NCBI GenBank assembly: GCA_947258555.1
Contig: CAMYJF010000004.1
Location: 1-64,000, forward strand
Origin: an uncultured Eudoraea sp.
Lineage (GTDB): Bacteria > Bacteroidota > Bacteroidia > Flavobacteriales > Flavobacteriaceae
DNA: 64,000 bases
Direction of reading: 5' to 3'
Shown here piece after piece: positions 44,416-52,711 of this stretch. Both the position numbers and the translations under genes were made by a program. A model generated the notes under the pieces. It made no database searches. It worked only from the letters and a program-made list of their open reading frames with translations, and had not been told where the DNA came from. Numbering within the stretch: the stretch's first letter is position 1; the number at the start of each line of letters is the position of its first letter.

Positions 44416-45117
44416 CTATTCTTTAGGGCGTACTGTTTTTTGTTCGATCCGTTTCTCGTACCGTTCTCCCTGAATAATACGTTGTACGAATATTCCCGGT
44501 ATATGTATTTGGTTTGGATCAAGGGTTCCGGCTGGCACAAGTTCCTCTACCTCTGCTACTGTAATTGTTGCCGCCCCGCACATACATGGATTGAAATTAC
44601 GCGCCGTTCCTTTAAATATCAGGTTGCCTGCTTCATCTCCTTTCCATGCTTTTACAAAAGCGAAATCGGCTTTGTATGCCGGTTCCAGGACGTACATTTT
44701 GCCTTCAAATTCACGGGTTTCTTTTCCTTCGGCTACTTCAGTACCAAAGCCAGCTGGCGTATAAAAAGCAGGGAAACCACCCTGGGCCGCGCGACACTTT
44801 TCTGCCAGGGTGCCCTGGGGAGTGAGCTCCACGTCTAATTCGCCGCTGAGCATTTGTCGTTCGAATTCATCATTCTCTCCAACATAGGAGGAGATCATTT
44901 TTTTTATCTGACGGTTTTGAAGTAAGAGCCCTAAACCGAAATCGTCTACCCCGGCATTGTTACTGATGCAAGTGATATCTTTTATGCCTAAGCGGACCAA
45001 TTCTCCAATCGCATTTTCAGGAATACCGCAAAGTCCAAAGCCTCCCAACATGAATGTCATGCTGTCTTCAACCCCTTGAAGTGCCTCTGAAACATTTTTG
45101 ACAGTCTTATTTATCAT
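44416..45117 (-). CDS. scoA: 3-oxoacid CoA-transferase subunit A
   Basis: 233 residues with the family motif [16 protein letters not shown] near the N-terminus and [12 protein letters not shown] after it; the CoA-binding [16 protein letters not shown] segment is also visible. Forms the heteromeric enzyme with ScoB. The start is 16 nt after the PBP1A stop, so ketone/3-oxoacid metabolism shares a transcript with the cell-envelope genes upstream. Confidence 0.94.
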   Translation of the reverse strand: MINKTVKNVSEALQGVEDSMTFMLGGFGLCGIPENAIGELVRLGIKDITCISNNAGVDDFGLGLLLQNRQIKKMISSYVGENDEFERQMLSGELDVELTPQGTLAEKCRAAQGGFPAFYTPAGFGTEVAEGKETREFEGKMYVLEPAYKADFAFVKAWKGDEAGNLIFKGTARNFNPCMCGAATITVAEVEELVPAGTLDPNQIHIPGIFVQRIIQGERYEKRIEQKTVRPKE

Positions 45118-45133
45118 AGTTTAACGTTCGAGT

Positions 45134-47476
45134 TTAAAAATCAAGATCTTCCAGATCATCTTCCAGCTCATTTTTCTTTTCCGTTTCTTCTTCGATCAAA
45201 GAACAATCTACGCGAATACTCAAAGAGCTCGGTTTAGGAAATTCTCCTTGGGAAACACCCAATTCTTCATTCTCATAATTCTTTTCCATATACAAAGCCC
45301 AGATAGGTAGGGCCATGGAAGCCCCCTGCCCATAGGCAATGGTTTTAAAGTGGGTCGCCCTGTCATCGCCTCCTACCCAAACACCGGTCACCAGATTCGG
45401 GACCATGCCCATAAACCAACCGTCACTCTGGTTCTGTGTAGTTCCGGTCTTACCGGCTATTGGATTTGAGAACTCATAGGGATATCCGGTAATAATCTCC
45501 TTATAGAGTGGATCATTCTTTTTCCAGGAATGCCGCAATCGGGTCCCGGAACCTCCTTGTGTAACTCCTTCCATAAGGTTTAACATGGTATATGCCACAT
45601 CCTTGCTCAATACATCGCGTGTCTCCGGAACATATTCATATAATACAGCGCCGTTTCGGTCTTCTATCCGGGTTACCATCACCGGTTTCACATAGACTCC
45701 TTCATTTACAAAAGTCCCATAGGCCCCTACCATTTCATATACATTAAAATCAGGTGTTCCCAGGGCAATGGACGGTACTTCAGGGATCTCACTGGTCAGT
45801 CCCAGGTTTTTTACAATAGAGACCACAGGTTTAGGGCCTACTTGATCTATGAGTCGGGCAGTTACCGTATTCACTGAATTTGCCAGGGCTCGTTTGAGTG
45901 TAAAGTTCTTTCCCGAATATCGACCGTCAGCATTCTTTGGACACCAAGGTTCAGGATTGCCATGCTTTTCGGCCTCAATACAATATTGCAGATCAGGCAG
46001 CGAATCGCAAGGGGAATATCGCAATTGATCAATGGCTGCCGCATAGATAAAAGGTTTAAAAACAGAACCTGCCTGACGGGCACCCTGGATCACATTGTCG
46101 TACTGAAAATGCTTGTAGTTCACGCCACCCACCCAGGCTTTAACGTGGCCAGTTTGTGGTTCCATAGACATCATTGAAGCTCGTAGATGCTTCTTGTAGT
46201 AAAGAATAGAATCCATTGGAGTCATAATAGTATCCTTTTCTTGTGTTTCCTTTGACCAGTCAAAAACGGTCATTTCTGTTTCCTCCAGAAAAGAGTCACG
46301 GATCTTCTTCTCTGATACACCAGAAGCCTTCATTGCCCTCCAGCGCTCAGAATTTTTCATCGCCCGTTCTATGATGCGTTCGGTTTCTTCAGGTGTCAGA
46401 TCAAGGAATGGGGTGGTTGGATTTCGTTCTCTGGTATTTTGAACAAAAAACTCTGCCTGCAGCTTTTTCATATGTGCAGCAACTGCCTCTTCCGCATTTG
46501 CCTGCATCCGCGAATCGATGGTTGTATAGATCTTGAGCCCGTCCAGGTAAATATTCCATTTTTCATCCTCCCCACCTGCAACAGGCTTTGGATTTTCATC
46601 GATCCATTTATTCAGGAAGCGTTGCAGATACATTCGGAAATAGGTAGCCAGGCCTTCCCTATGTGATTCCGGATTAAAGTTGATATCCATCTTCAGACCT
46701 ATTAATGAGTCTTTTTCGTTCTCAGAAATGTACTCGTACTTCGCCATTTGGGAAAGAACCGTATTTCTTCGATCCAATACTAAAGATTCGCGCCGAATGG
46801 GATTGTAAAGGGAAGAGTTTTTAAGCATCCCGACAAGGACAGCCGATTCTTCCGTCTTAAGTTCCTGGGGTTCCTTGCCGAAGTAGATACGTGCAGCAGA
46901 TCGGATCCCATCTGCATTATAGTTGAAATCATAGATATTCATATACATAGCTATGATCTCTTCCTTAGTATAATTGCGTTCCAGGCGCGTGGCGATCACC
47001 CACTCTTTGATCTTTTGGGTAATGGCCTGGACTTTATTCTTGGATCTAACCCCGACAAAAAGTTGTCTTGCCAACTGCTGGGATATCGTACTGGCCCCTC
47101 CTCTGGTACCCAGAAAGAAAACAGCTCTTGCAAAACCACGTGCGTCTATTCCTGAATGCTCATAATAGCGGGCATCCTCTGTTGCTATCAAGGCCTGGAT
47201 CAAATTCTCAGGGAGATCCTCGTAGGCAATAGGAGTCCTATTGTCGTCAAGGTAAAATTTACCTAATGTCGCTCCATCCGAGGAAACAATCTCTGTGGCT
47301 AAGTTAGTCTGTGGGTTCTCTAATCTCTCAAATGTAGGCATCGGACCAAACACGCCCCAACCAGCCATAAGAAAGATGAGCAGTGCCGCCAAAATGCCTA
47401 TGCCAAATAAGGCCCAGAACCACTTGATAAATTTCCTGAACTCACTGAATTGTGCTGTAAGTTTTTGCTTTGCCAT
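45134..47476 (-). CDS. Class A penicillin-binding protein (PBP1A family)
   Basis: 780 residues. One N-terminal membrane helix (about 20-40) anchors a GT51 glycosyltransferase domain (ATEDARYYEHSGID, RGGASTISQQLARQLF) and a transpeptidase domain with the active serine in AGSVFKPFIYAAA, an SVN motif (LANSVNTVTA) and KTGTTQNQSDGWF. It polymerises and cross-links peptidoglycan in the periplasm. It starts 3 nt after gldH ends; ricT-gldH-PBP1A is a conserved flavobacterial order as far as I recall. Confidence 0.95.
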   Translation of the reverse strand: MAKQKLTAQFSEFRKFIKWFWALFGIGILAALLIFLMAGWGVFGPMPTFERLENPQTNLATEIVSSDGATLGKFYLDDNRTPIAYEDLPENLIQALIATEDARYYEHSGIDARGFARAVFFLGTRGGASTISQQLARQLFVGVRSKNKVQAITQKIKEWVIATRLERNYTKEEIIAMYMNIYDFNYNADGIRSAARIYFGKEPQELKTEESAVLVGMLKNSSLYNPIRRESLVLDRRNTVLSQMAKYEYISENEKDSLIGLKMDINFNPESHREGLATYFRMYLQRFLNKWIDENPKPVAGGEDEKWNIYLDGLKIYTTIDSRMQANAEEAVAAHMKKLQAEFFVQNTRERNPTTPFLDLTPEETERIIERAMKNSERWRAMKASGVSEKKIRDSFLEETEMTVFDWSKETQEKDTIMTPMDSILYYKKHLRASMMSMEPQTGHVKAWVGGVNYKHFQYDNVIQGARQAGSVFKPFIYAAAIDQLRYSPCDSLPDLQYCIEAEKHGNPEPWCPKNADGRYSGKNFTLKRALANSVNTVTARLIDQVGPKPVVSIVKNLGLTSEIPEVPSIALGTPDFNVYEMVGAYGTFVNEGVYVKPVMVTRIEDRNGAVLYEYVPETRDVLSKDVAYTMLNLMEGVTQGGSGTRLRHSWKKNDPLYKEIITGYPYEFSNPIAGKTGTTQNQSDGWFMGMVPNLVTGVWVGGDDRATHFKTIAYGQGASMALPIWALYMEKNYENEELGVSQGEFPKPSSLSIRVDCSLIEEETEKKNELEDDLEDLDF

Positions 47477-47479
47477 TCC

Positions 47480-47953
47480 CTATTCTACTTTTTCAATTTC
47501 AAGACCTACATCAGTAATGCCTTGCAGTCGATCAATTCCCAGTTCTTCCCCATTATGGCGCATAGCATGTGCGATGTGTATCCTATATACGCCGTTCTCA
47601 GGAAAAACGACGTTCTCTTTATACCATAATTTGCTTTCTTTCACGCTACCCATACCGGAACCAAGCCATTGACCATCCGGCTCAGCCATGGTATATTCCA
47701 GGGTGTCTTGAAGTTGATTTCCTCCCGGAAAAGTAATTGATGTAATGAGGAACAGATTACTATAAGGAAAGGACTCGTCATTTCTTATGGTAATAAATAG
47801 ATTGTGAAGTCCGACAGAATCGGTACTTGTATATTCAAATAGCAAGTGCTCATTTTTATCCCATCCGGAAGTTGGAACGGCCTGATATGAAGAGTAGAGC
47901 AAGCCCTCTGTGCAACCTGCCAGAAGTATACATAAAATGATGACTTTACGCAT
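47480..47953 (-). CDS. gldH: Gliding motility lipoprotein GldH
   Basis: 157 residues from the ATG at 47953 (MRKVIILCILLAGCTEG), chosen because the lipobox LAGC follows directly. The body has the GldH pattern: YSSYQAVPTSGWDKNEHLLFEY and a C-terminal VYRIHIAHAMRHNGEELGI. GldH is a lipoprotein required for gliding and type IX secretion-dependent functions in flavobacteria. Its start overlaps the ricT stop by 8 nt. Confidence 0.93.
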   Translation of the reverse strand: MRKVIILCILLAGCTEGLLYSSYQAVPTSGWDKNEHLLFEYTSTDSVGLHNLFITIRNDESFPYSNLFLITSITFPGGNQLQDTLEYTMAEPDGQWLGSGMGSVKESKLWYKENVVFPENGVYRIHIAHAMRHNGEELGIDRLQGITDVGLEIEKVE

Positions 47954-49109
47954 TCCGTCTCTGCTTATTCCGGTTCTTCCCCGATCTTTTCTTCCTTCGA
48001 TTTCGAGATCTCTTTGGTTTATCAAATCGCGTTAGGCTATCCTGGCCGACTGCATTCTCGAAAAGAAGATTTTCATTGCTCACATTTTCGACAGCATATT
48101 CTTCCAGGCTGGCTACTTTCCTATCCCCCTTCTTATTGTGATCCAGGATCTCGCTTACTTGTTCCGTAGACAATCTGTGCCAGTTTGACGCATCATCTTT
48201 ATAAGAAAACCACATCATACCTTTGAAGATATCTGCTTTCTGGCAAAATGCCAGTCCCTTTTCCGTTTTTAGTTTTGTATCGGTAGCAGGGAAATTCTTC
48301 AGGGCTTCAAGATACAGATCCAATTCGTAGTTCAAACAGCATTTTAGTTTTCCACACTGACCTGCCAGCTTTTGAGGATTGAGTGATAATTGTTGGTAGC
48401 GTGCCGAGGCTGTACTTACAGATCTAAAGTCTGTCAGCCAGGTACTGCAACACAATTCTCTCCCACAAGATCCTAGCCCACCCAATCGTTGCGCTTCCTG
48501 TCGATATCCTATTTGTCGCATTTCGATCCGGATTCCAAAGGCCTTGGCCATATCTTTTATGAGCTGCCTGAAATCTACCCGATCTTCAGCTGTATAGTAA
48601 AAAGTAGCTTTTGATCCATCTCCCTGAAATTCTACATCTGAGATCTTCATCTCAAGACCGAGGATTATGGCCATTTCCCGGGATCTTTTTTTGATCTCAT
48701 CTTCCTTTCCCCGGCATTTCTGCCATTTATCTATATCCCGTTGTGTAGCTTTCCGGTAAACTTTTGGGAGTTCTGAATCCGAGGCATCTTCTTTTTTGCG
48801 TTTCATCTGGATGCGCACCAATTCACCTGTCAAGGTCACTATGCCGACATCATGACCTGTTTTGGCCTGAGTGGCAACAACACTGCCTATGGAAAGAGGT
48901 AAATTTTCGGAATTCCTAAAAAATTCCTTTCGGCTGTTTTTGAAACGAACTTCCACACAGTCGAATGCCATTTTATCATCTGGCAGAGACATATTTGAAA
49001 GCCAATCAAATACTGTTAGCTTATTGCAACCATCAGATCCACATGTGCCATTATTACGGCATCCCCTGGGCTGTCCATCCTTTTCGGTTGAACAATTGTT
49101 ACAACCCAT
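47946..49109 (-). CDS. ricT: PSP1 domain protein, RicT-like
   Basis: 387 residues. A cysteine-rich N-terminus (Cys at about 3, 6, 17, 23 and 28) precedes the PSP1 domain with CGRELCCSTWL and QCGKLKCCLNYELD, the conserved cysteine clusters of RicT/PSP1. In Firmicutes RicT belongs to an Fe-S complex affecting RNase Y; Bacteroidota function is unknown. The C-terminus is Arg/Lys-rich (KRSRNRRKKRSGKNRNK), suggesting nucleic-acid contact. First gene of the ricT-gldH-PBP1A-scoAB unit. Confidence 0.92.
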   Translation of the reverse strand: MGCNNCSTEKDGQPRGCRNNGTCGSDGCNKLTVFDWLSNMSLPDDKMAFDCVEVRFKNSRKEFFRNSENLPLSIGSVVATQAKTGHDVGIVTLTGELVRIQMKRKKEDASDSELPKVYRKATQRDIDKWQKCRGKEDEIKKRSREMAIILGLEMKISDVEFQGDGSKATFYYTAEDRVDFRQLIKDMAKAFGIRIEMRQIGYRQEAQRLGGLGSCGRELCCSTWLTDFRSVSTASARYQQLSLNPQKLAGQCGKLKCCLNYELDLYLEALKNFPATDTKLKTEKGLAFCQKADIFKGMMWFSYKDDASNWHRLSTEQVSEILDHNKKGDRKVASLEEYAVENVSNENLLFENAVGQDSLTRFDKPKRSRNRRKKRSGKNRNKQRRNA

Positions 49110-49150
49110 ATTTTTTATATTGATTCATCCAAAAAATCTGTGATTTTTCG

Positions 49151-49165
49151 ATGAACAAGGTTCAT
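49151..49165. repeat. Palindrome in the ricT leader
   Basis: ATGAAC-AAG-GTTCAT is a perfect 6-bp inverted repeat about 42-56 nt before the ricT ATG. Next to it AAAAATC (49132-49138) and GATTTTT (49142-49148) form a second 7-bp repeat, so the leader can fold into two hairpins. Confidence 0.4.
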
Positions 49166-49261
49166 ATTCTACTATAGGCTAAAGATAGTATTTTTTGCGG
49201 GTTCAAATGGGTTGGTCTGTGCGGGGTAGTACGGGATCTAAGGAAGCAAAACAAACGTTGA

Positions 49262-50293
49262 CTATTTCTTATACTTCAGCACTTCGGAACGGCCCTTTTT
49301 AAATATCTTATTGCTGACCTCTTTGCCACGTCGCAATGCTTTTTGTTCTTCTTCAGGCAGGGCAATAATTTCCTTACATGCTGTCGAACAACACTCATCC
49401 ATTTTAGTTGCACAATCCTCGCATTGTATGAACAAAAGATGGCAGGCTTCATTGGCGCAGTTAACATGTTTGTCGCATTCATGCCCGCATTGATGGCATT
49501 GTGCAATGACATCTTCCGAAATTCGTTCGGCCCGCCTGTGGTCAAAAACAAAGTTCTTTCCTATGAACTTGTTTTCCAATTCCTGGGATCGTACTTGTCT
49601 TGTATATTCAATGATCCCACCTTCTAATTGGTATACCTGTTTGAATCCTTTGTGCTTAAAATATGCACTGGCCTTTTCACAACGTATCCCTCCAGTGCAA
49701 TACATTACCAATTTTTTATCCTCTTTGTGTTCAGATAATTCGTCCTCAATAATATCCAGGGAATCCCTAAAAGTGTCTACGTCCGGTGTAATAGCATTAT
49801 CAAAATGCCCGATCTCACTTTCATAGTGATTCCTCATATCTACTACAATGGCATCTTCCTTTTCAACCAGTTCATTAAACTCGCGCGCATTTACATGTTT
49901 CCCCTTCCTGGTAACATCAAATGTCACATCATTCAGGCCGTCAGCAACAATTTTATGACGAACCTTTATTTTCAATTTGAGAAAGGATAAATTGTCTTGC
50001 TCTATTGCAATATTCAGCCTGACCCCCTCTAAAAAACTAATACTATCAAGATGAGACTTGAATGCATCAAAGTTTTTCGCGGGTACCGAAAGTTGAGCGT
50101 TAACTCCTTCTTTGGCCACATAGATCCGGCCAAGTACATCGAGGGTGTCCCAATGAATGAATAAGTGATTGCGAAAGATGACTGGATTTCCAATATGAGC
50201 ATAGGCATAGAAGGAAATAGTGAGTCTGTCCTCCCCCGCTTCCTCTATAAGTGCTCTTCGTTCCTTCGCGCTTAATGTGTTGTACAGTTGCAT
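49262..50293 (-). CDS. trhO: tRNA uridine(34) hydroxylase TrhO (rhodanese-related)
   Basis: 343 residues from the ATG at 50293 (MQLYNTLSAKERRAL), preferred over a GTG three codons upstream. N-terminal UPF0176 domain, central rhodanese domain with the cysteine loop YCTGGIRCEKAS (about C199), and a C-terminal cysteine-rich domain (CHQCGHECDKHVNC and CCSTACKE) that probably binds zinc. TrhO hydroxylates U34 of some tRNAs. It has its own strong promoter. Confidence 0.94.
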   Translation of the reverse strand: MQLYNTLSAKERRALIEEAGEDRLTISFYAYAHIGNPVIFRNHLFIHWDTLDVLGRIYVAKEGVNAQLSVPAKNFDAFKSHLDSISFLEGVRLNIAIEQDNLSFLKLKIKVRHKIVADGLNDVTFDVTRKGKHVNAREFNELVEKEDAIVVDMRNHYESEIGHFDNAITPDVDTFRDSLDIIEDELSEHKEDKKLVMYCTGGIRCEKASAYFKHKGFKQVYQLEGGIIEYTRQVRSQELENKFIGKNFVFDHRRAERISEDVIAQCHQCGHECDKHVNCANEACHLLFIQCEDCATKMDECCSTACKEIIALPEEEQKALRRGKEVSNKIFKKGRSEVLKYKK

Positions 50294-50329
50294 GCTATAC
50301 ACGGAATTAAGTTAGTAAACAAAGAGGTG

Positions 50330-50360
50330 CAAAAATAAGGATCCCTTGGTGTTTCACCAA
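50330..50360 (-). promoter_or_regulatory. trhO promoter with palindrome over the -33 box
   Basis: Minus-strand TTGG at 50357-50360 as -33, a 20-bp spacer counted from TTG and a perfect -7 TATTTTTG (50330-50337). The perfect inverted repeat TTGGTG-AAA-CACCAA (50346-50360) starts exactly at the -33 box and runs into the spacer. Confidence 0.65.
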
Positions 50361-50390
50361 CTCTTTGAAGCAATGATTAAGGTCTAAAAA

Positions 50391-50419
50391 ACAAAAAGAG
50401 CCTTGGAATCAAGGCTCTT
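50391..50419 (-). terminator. Rho-independent terminator (minus strand) upstream of trhO
   Basis: AAGAGCCTTG (50396-50405) pairs perfectly with CAAGGCTCTT (50410-50419) around a 4-nt loop, followed on the minus strand by a U-rich TTTTTGTTTTTT run. It must end a transcript that starts upstream of it on the minus strand, that is, between here and recA. Confidence 0.9.
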
Positions 50420-50432
50420 AAAGGACCACCCC

Positions 50433-50573
50433 TCAGGTGCTTTCTTTTTCATAGAGTACTTCGTAAGGAGATGGCCATCTTTGCCCAAGATCTATAATAA
50501 TCCTGGAAGAATATGTCGAGATAATCCATCTGTTATACCTAAGATACATTCCGTTCAAAAAGGTTGCTTTCAT
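50433..50573 (-). CDS. Possible small protein of 46 residues
   Basis: An ATG-to-TGA frame starting [18 protein letters not shown], then a serine/arginine-rich middle and ending [13 protein letters not shown]. It is basic and aromatic-rich. The stop is 14 nt from a perfect terminator on the same strand. No homologue recognised and no clear promoter seen upstream, where the sequence runs into recA. Either a real tiny gene or a small RNA that happens to contain a frame. Confidence 0.35.
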   Translation of the reverse strand: MKATFLNGMYLRYNRWIISTYSSRIIIDLGQRWPSPYEVLYEKEST

Positions 50574-50576
50574 GAT

Positions 50577-50606
50577 TGTTATATGCAGAAAGAAGTACTA
50601 TTTTAG
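50577..50606 (+). promoter_or_regulatory. Putative recA promoter
   Basis: TTG (50577-50579), a 19-bp spacer and TATTTTAG (50599-50606), one mismatch to TAnnTTTG, ending 19 nt before the ATG at 50626. No LexA-type palindrome was recognised. Confidence 0.4.
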
Positions 50607-50625
50607 CCCTTCTAAGAAGATTGAT

Positions 50626-51621
50626 ATGAGCAGTGAAAAGGATGCCAAGTTAAAAGCGCTACAATTAACCCTCGATAAACTAGATAAGACCTATGGAAAA
50701 GGCGCAGTTATGAAGATGGGGGACTCGGTTATTGAGGAGGTAGAAGTTATACCTTCTGGTTCATTGGGGCTGGATATTGCACTTGGCGTAGGCGGTTATC
50801 CAAGAGGACGTGTTGTAGAGATCTATGGCCCGGAATCTTCAGGTAAAACAACCTTGACACTGCACGCTATTGCCGAAGCTCAAAAAAATGGTGGTATTGC
50901 TGCTTTTATTGATGCTGAGCATGCTTTTGATCGGTTTTATGCCGAAAATCTAGGTATAGATATTGACAACCTCATCATTTCACAACCCGATAATGGAGAA
51001 CAAGCACTGGAGATCGCTGATAATTTAATTCGCTCTGGCGCCATTGATATAGTTGTTATCGATTCCGTGGCGGCGTTAACTCCCAAAAGTGAAATTGAAG
51101 GTGAAATGGGAGACTCCAAGATGGGTTTACATGCGCGGCTCATGTCACAGGCCTTACGGAAGCTCACAGGATCGATCAGTAAGACCAATTGCACTGTAGT
51201 TTTTATTAACCAGCTTAGGGAAAAGATCGGGGTGATGTTTGGTAACCCTGAGACTACTACGGGGGGAAATGCGCTAAAATTCTATGCATCTGTGCGTTTG
51301 GATATTCGTCGCTCCACGCAAATTAAGGACACTGATGGCCGAGTACTGGGTAATAAAACCCGTGTAAAAGTGGTCAAGAACAAAGTAGCTCCTCCTTTTA
51401 AGTTGGCCGAATTTGATATCATGTACGGGGAAGGTATCTCCAAAGTAGGTGAGATCATTGATCTAGGCGTTAATTTTGATATCATAAAAAAGAGCGGATC
51501 TTGGTTCAGTTATGGGGATACTAAACTAGGACAAGGTCGTGACGCGGTTAAAGCACTCCTCCTGGATAATCCCGAACTTATGGAAGAATTGGAGGCAGGT
51601 ATCAAGGAAGCTTTGGCTTAA
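50626..51621 (+). CDS. recA: Recombinase RecA
   Basis: 331 residues from the ATG at 50626 ([13 protein letters not shown]). Walker A GPESSGKT (about 68-75), Walker B region [15 protein letters not shown]-binding loop 2 segment [23 protein letters not shown]. The C-terminal acidic tail is short compared with enterobacterial RecA. RecA drives homologous recombination and, where present, the SOS response. Single-gene unit as far as visible. Confidence 0.97.
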   Translation: MSSEKDAKLKALQLTLDKLDKTYGKGAVMKMGDSVIEEVEVIPSGSLGLDIALGVGGYPRGRVVEIYGPESSGKTTLTLHAIAEAQKNGGIAAFIDAEHAFDRFYAENLGIDIDNLIISQPDNGEQALEIADNLIRSGAIDIVVIDSVAALTPKSEIEGEMGDSKMGLHARLMSQALRKLTGSISKTNCTVVFINQLREKIGVMFGNPETTTGGNALKFYASVRLDIRRSTQIKDTDGRVLGNKTRVKVVKNKVAPPFKLAEFDIMYGEGISKVGEIIDLGVNFDIIKKSGSWFSYGDTKLGQGRDAVKALLLDNPELMEELEAGIKEALA

Positions 51622-51716
51622 AACACTAATTTCCTGTAGGGTACATCCCTTTTCAGCTGTTATAAGGTAAAGCAACCTTTAATCAACCTCAACATCTTAT
51701 TTTAATACAGGAATTG

Positions 51717-52133
51717 ATGATGAAGAAGATCGTTATTGTTTGTCTGATTTTTGGGATGTTGCTGTTCAATGGTTGTGATATTGATTCGGCAGAACCCAAT
51801 TTCTTTTTTGTGCCCCTTGTAATCACTTCAGTCGAATTGCCGGAATACTTTGAACATGGGGCGGTTTATACCATAAATGTGACCTATGCGCGGCCCAATT
51901 CATGTGTAACCTATGAAGGATTTGATATTAATTCTGATGGGGAATCCATTCGCTATATAACATGCATTGGAGCCGAATTCAATGGGGAAATATGTACACA
52001 AGCCGTATATTACGGTCAGGCGAGTTTTGAATTTCAGGTGCTAAACCTACAACCGTATACATTAAAGTTCTGGGGAGGGGAAGATGCACAAGGAAATCCT
52101 ATTTACCTGGACTTTGAAATTCCGGTAAATTAA
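51717..52133 (+). CDS. Predicted lipoprotein of unknown function
   Basis: 138 residues from the ATG at 51717 (a second ATG follows immediately). The lipobox is in MLLFNGCDIDSAEPN, cysteine about residue 20. The rest is a single beta-rich domain with a possible disulfide pair (NSCVTYEGFD and YITCIGAEFNGEICTQ), resembling small Ig-like secreted domains. It lies 38 nt upstream of an ECF sigma factor on the same strand and may be part of that signalling unit. No family recognised. Confidence 0.75.
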   Translation: MMKKIVIVCLIFGMLLFNGCDIDSAEPNFFFVPLVITSVELPEYFEHGAVYTINVTYARPNSCVTYEGFDINSDGESIRYITCIGAEFNGEICTQAVYYGQASFEFQVLNLQPYTLKFWGGEDAQGNPIYLDFEIPVN

Positions 52134-52171
52134 AACAATGACGAGCTAATAACATTAATCTGACCAACAAT

Positions 52172-52702
52172 TTGATTCTTGAAGAGCTCATAAAGAAATG
52201 TGTCGAAAGAGATCGATCTGCTCAGGAGTATTTGTACCGCAAATACGCCCATAAATTATATGGGATTTGTTTAAAGTACTCCAGGAATAAAACGGAAGCA
52301 GAAGATAATCTTCATGACAGCTTTATGACTATATATGATAAAATAGGTCAATTTAAGTCTCTCGGATCCTTTGAAGGCTGGATGAAACGGATCACCGTCA
52401 ATACCATCTTGCAGAAATACCGTAAGGAAGAATACCTGGCTCAGCTTCCCGAACAATATCAAGCGCTACATGAAGATGCGTACCAACCTTTGGAAGTAAG
52501 CCTGAACACACTATTACAATATATCCAGGAATTACCTAATAAGTACAGATTGACGTTTAACCTCTATGTCCTTGACGGATATAGCCATAAGGAAATCAGT
52601 CAACAGCTAGGCACGTCTACTGGAACGTCTAAATCTAATCTGGCCCGTGCCAGGACGATTCTGCGTGAAAAAATCAAAAATCAAAAAATAAATATTGCAT
52701 AA
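52172..52702 (+). CDS. ECF-type RNA polymerase sigma factor
   Basis: 176 residues from a TTG at 52172; no in-frame ATG precedes the sigma-2 region, so a TTG, or the CTG at 52160 that would give LTNNLILEELI, must be used. Sigma-2 region: LYGICLKYSRNKTEAEDNLHDSF and GWMKRITVN. Sigma-4 region: PNKYRLTFNLYVLDGYSHKEISQQLG followed by SKSNLARARTILREKI, a helix-turn-helix. It redirects RNA polymerase to target promoters. The barrel-containing partner gene starts 9 nt after its stop, the usual sigma/anti-sigma layout. Confidence 0.92.
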   Translation: MILEELIKKCVERDRSAQEYLYRKYAHKLYGICLKYSRNKTEAEDNLHDSFMTIYDKIGQFKSLGSFEGWMKRITVNTILQKYRKEEYLAQLPEQYQALHEDAYQPLEVSLNTLLQYIQELPNKYRLTFNLYVLDGYSHKEISQQLGTSTGTSKSNLARARTILREKIKNQKINIA

Positions 52703-52711
52703 CCTAACACA

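Larger units (their letters stand above)
50294..50625. other. Divergent intergenic region between trhO and recA
   Basis: 332 nt holding the trhO promoter with an overlapping palindrome (50330-50360), a strong minus-strand terminator (50391-50419), a 46-codon minus-strand frame (50433-50573) ahead of that terminator, and the recA promoter (50577-50606). Confidence 0.6.

Noticed and set aside
47954-48025. N-terminal extension of GldH to 48025
   Set aside because: It would hide the signal peptide and lipobox; starting at 47953 gives a normal lipoprotein.
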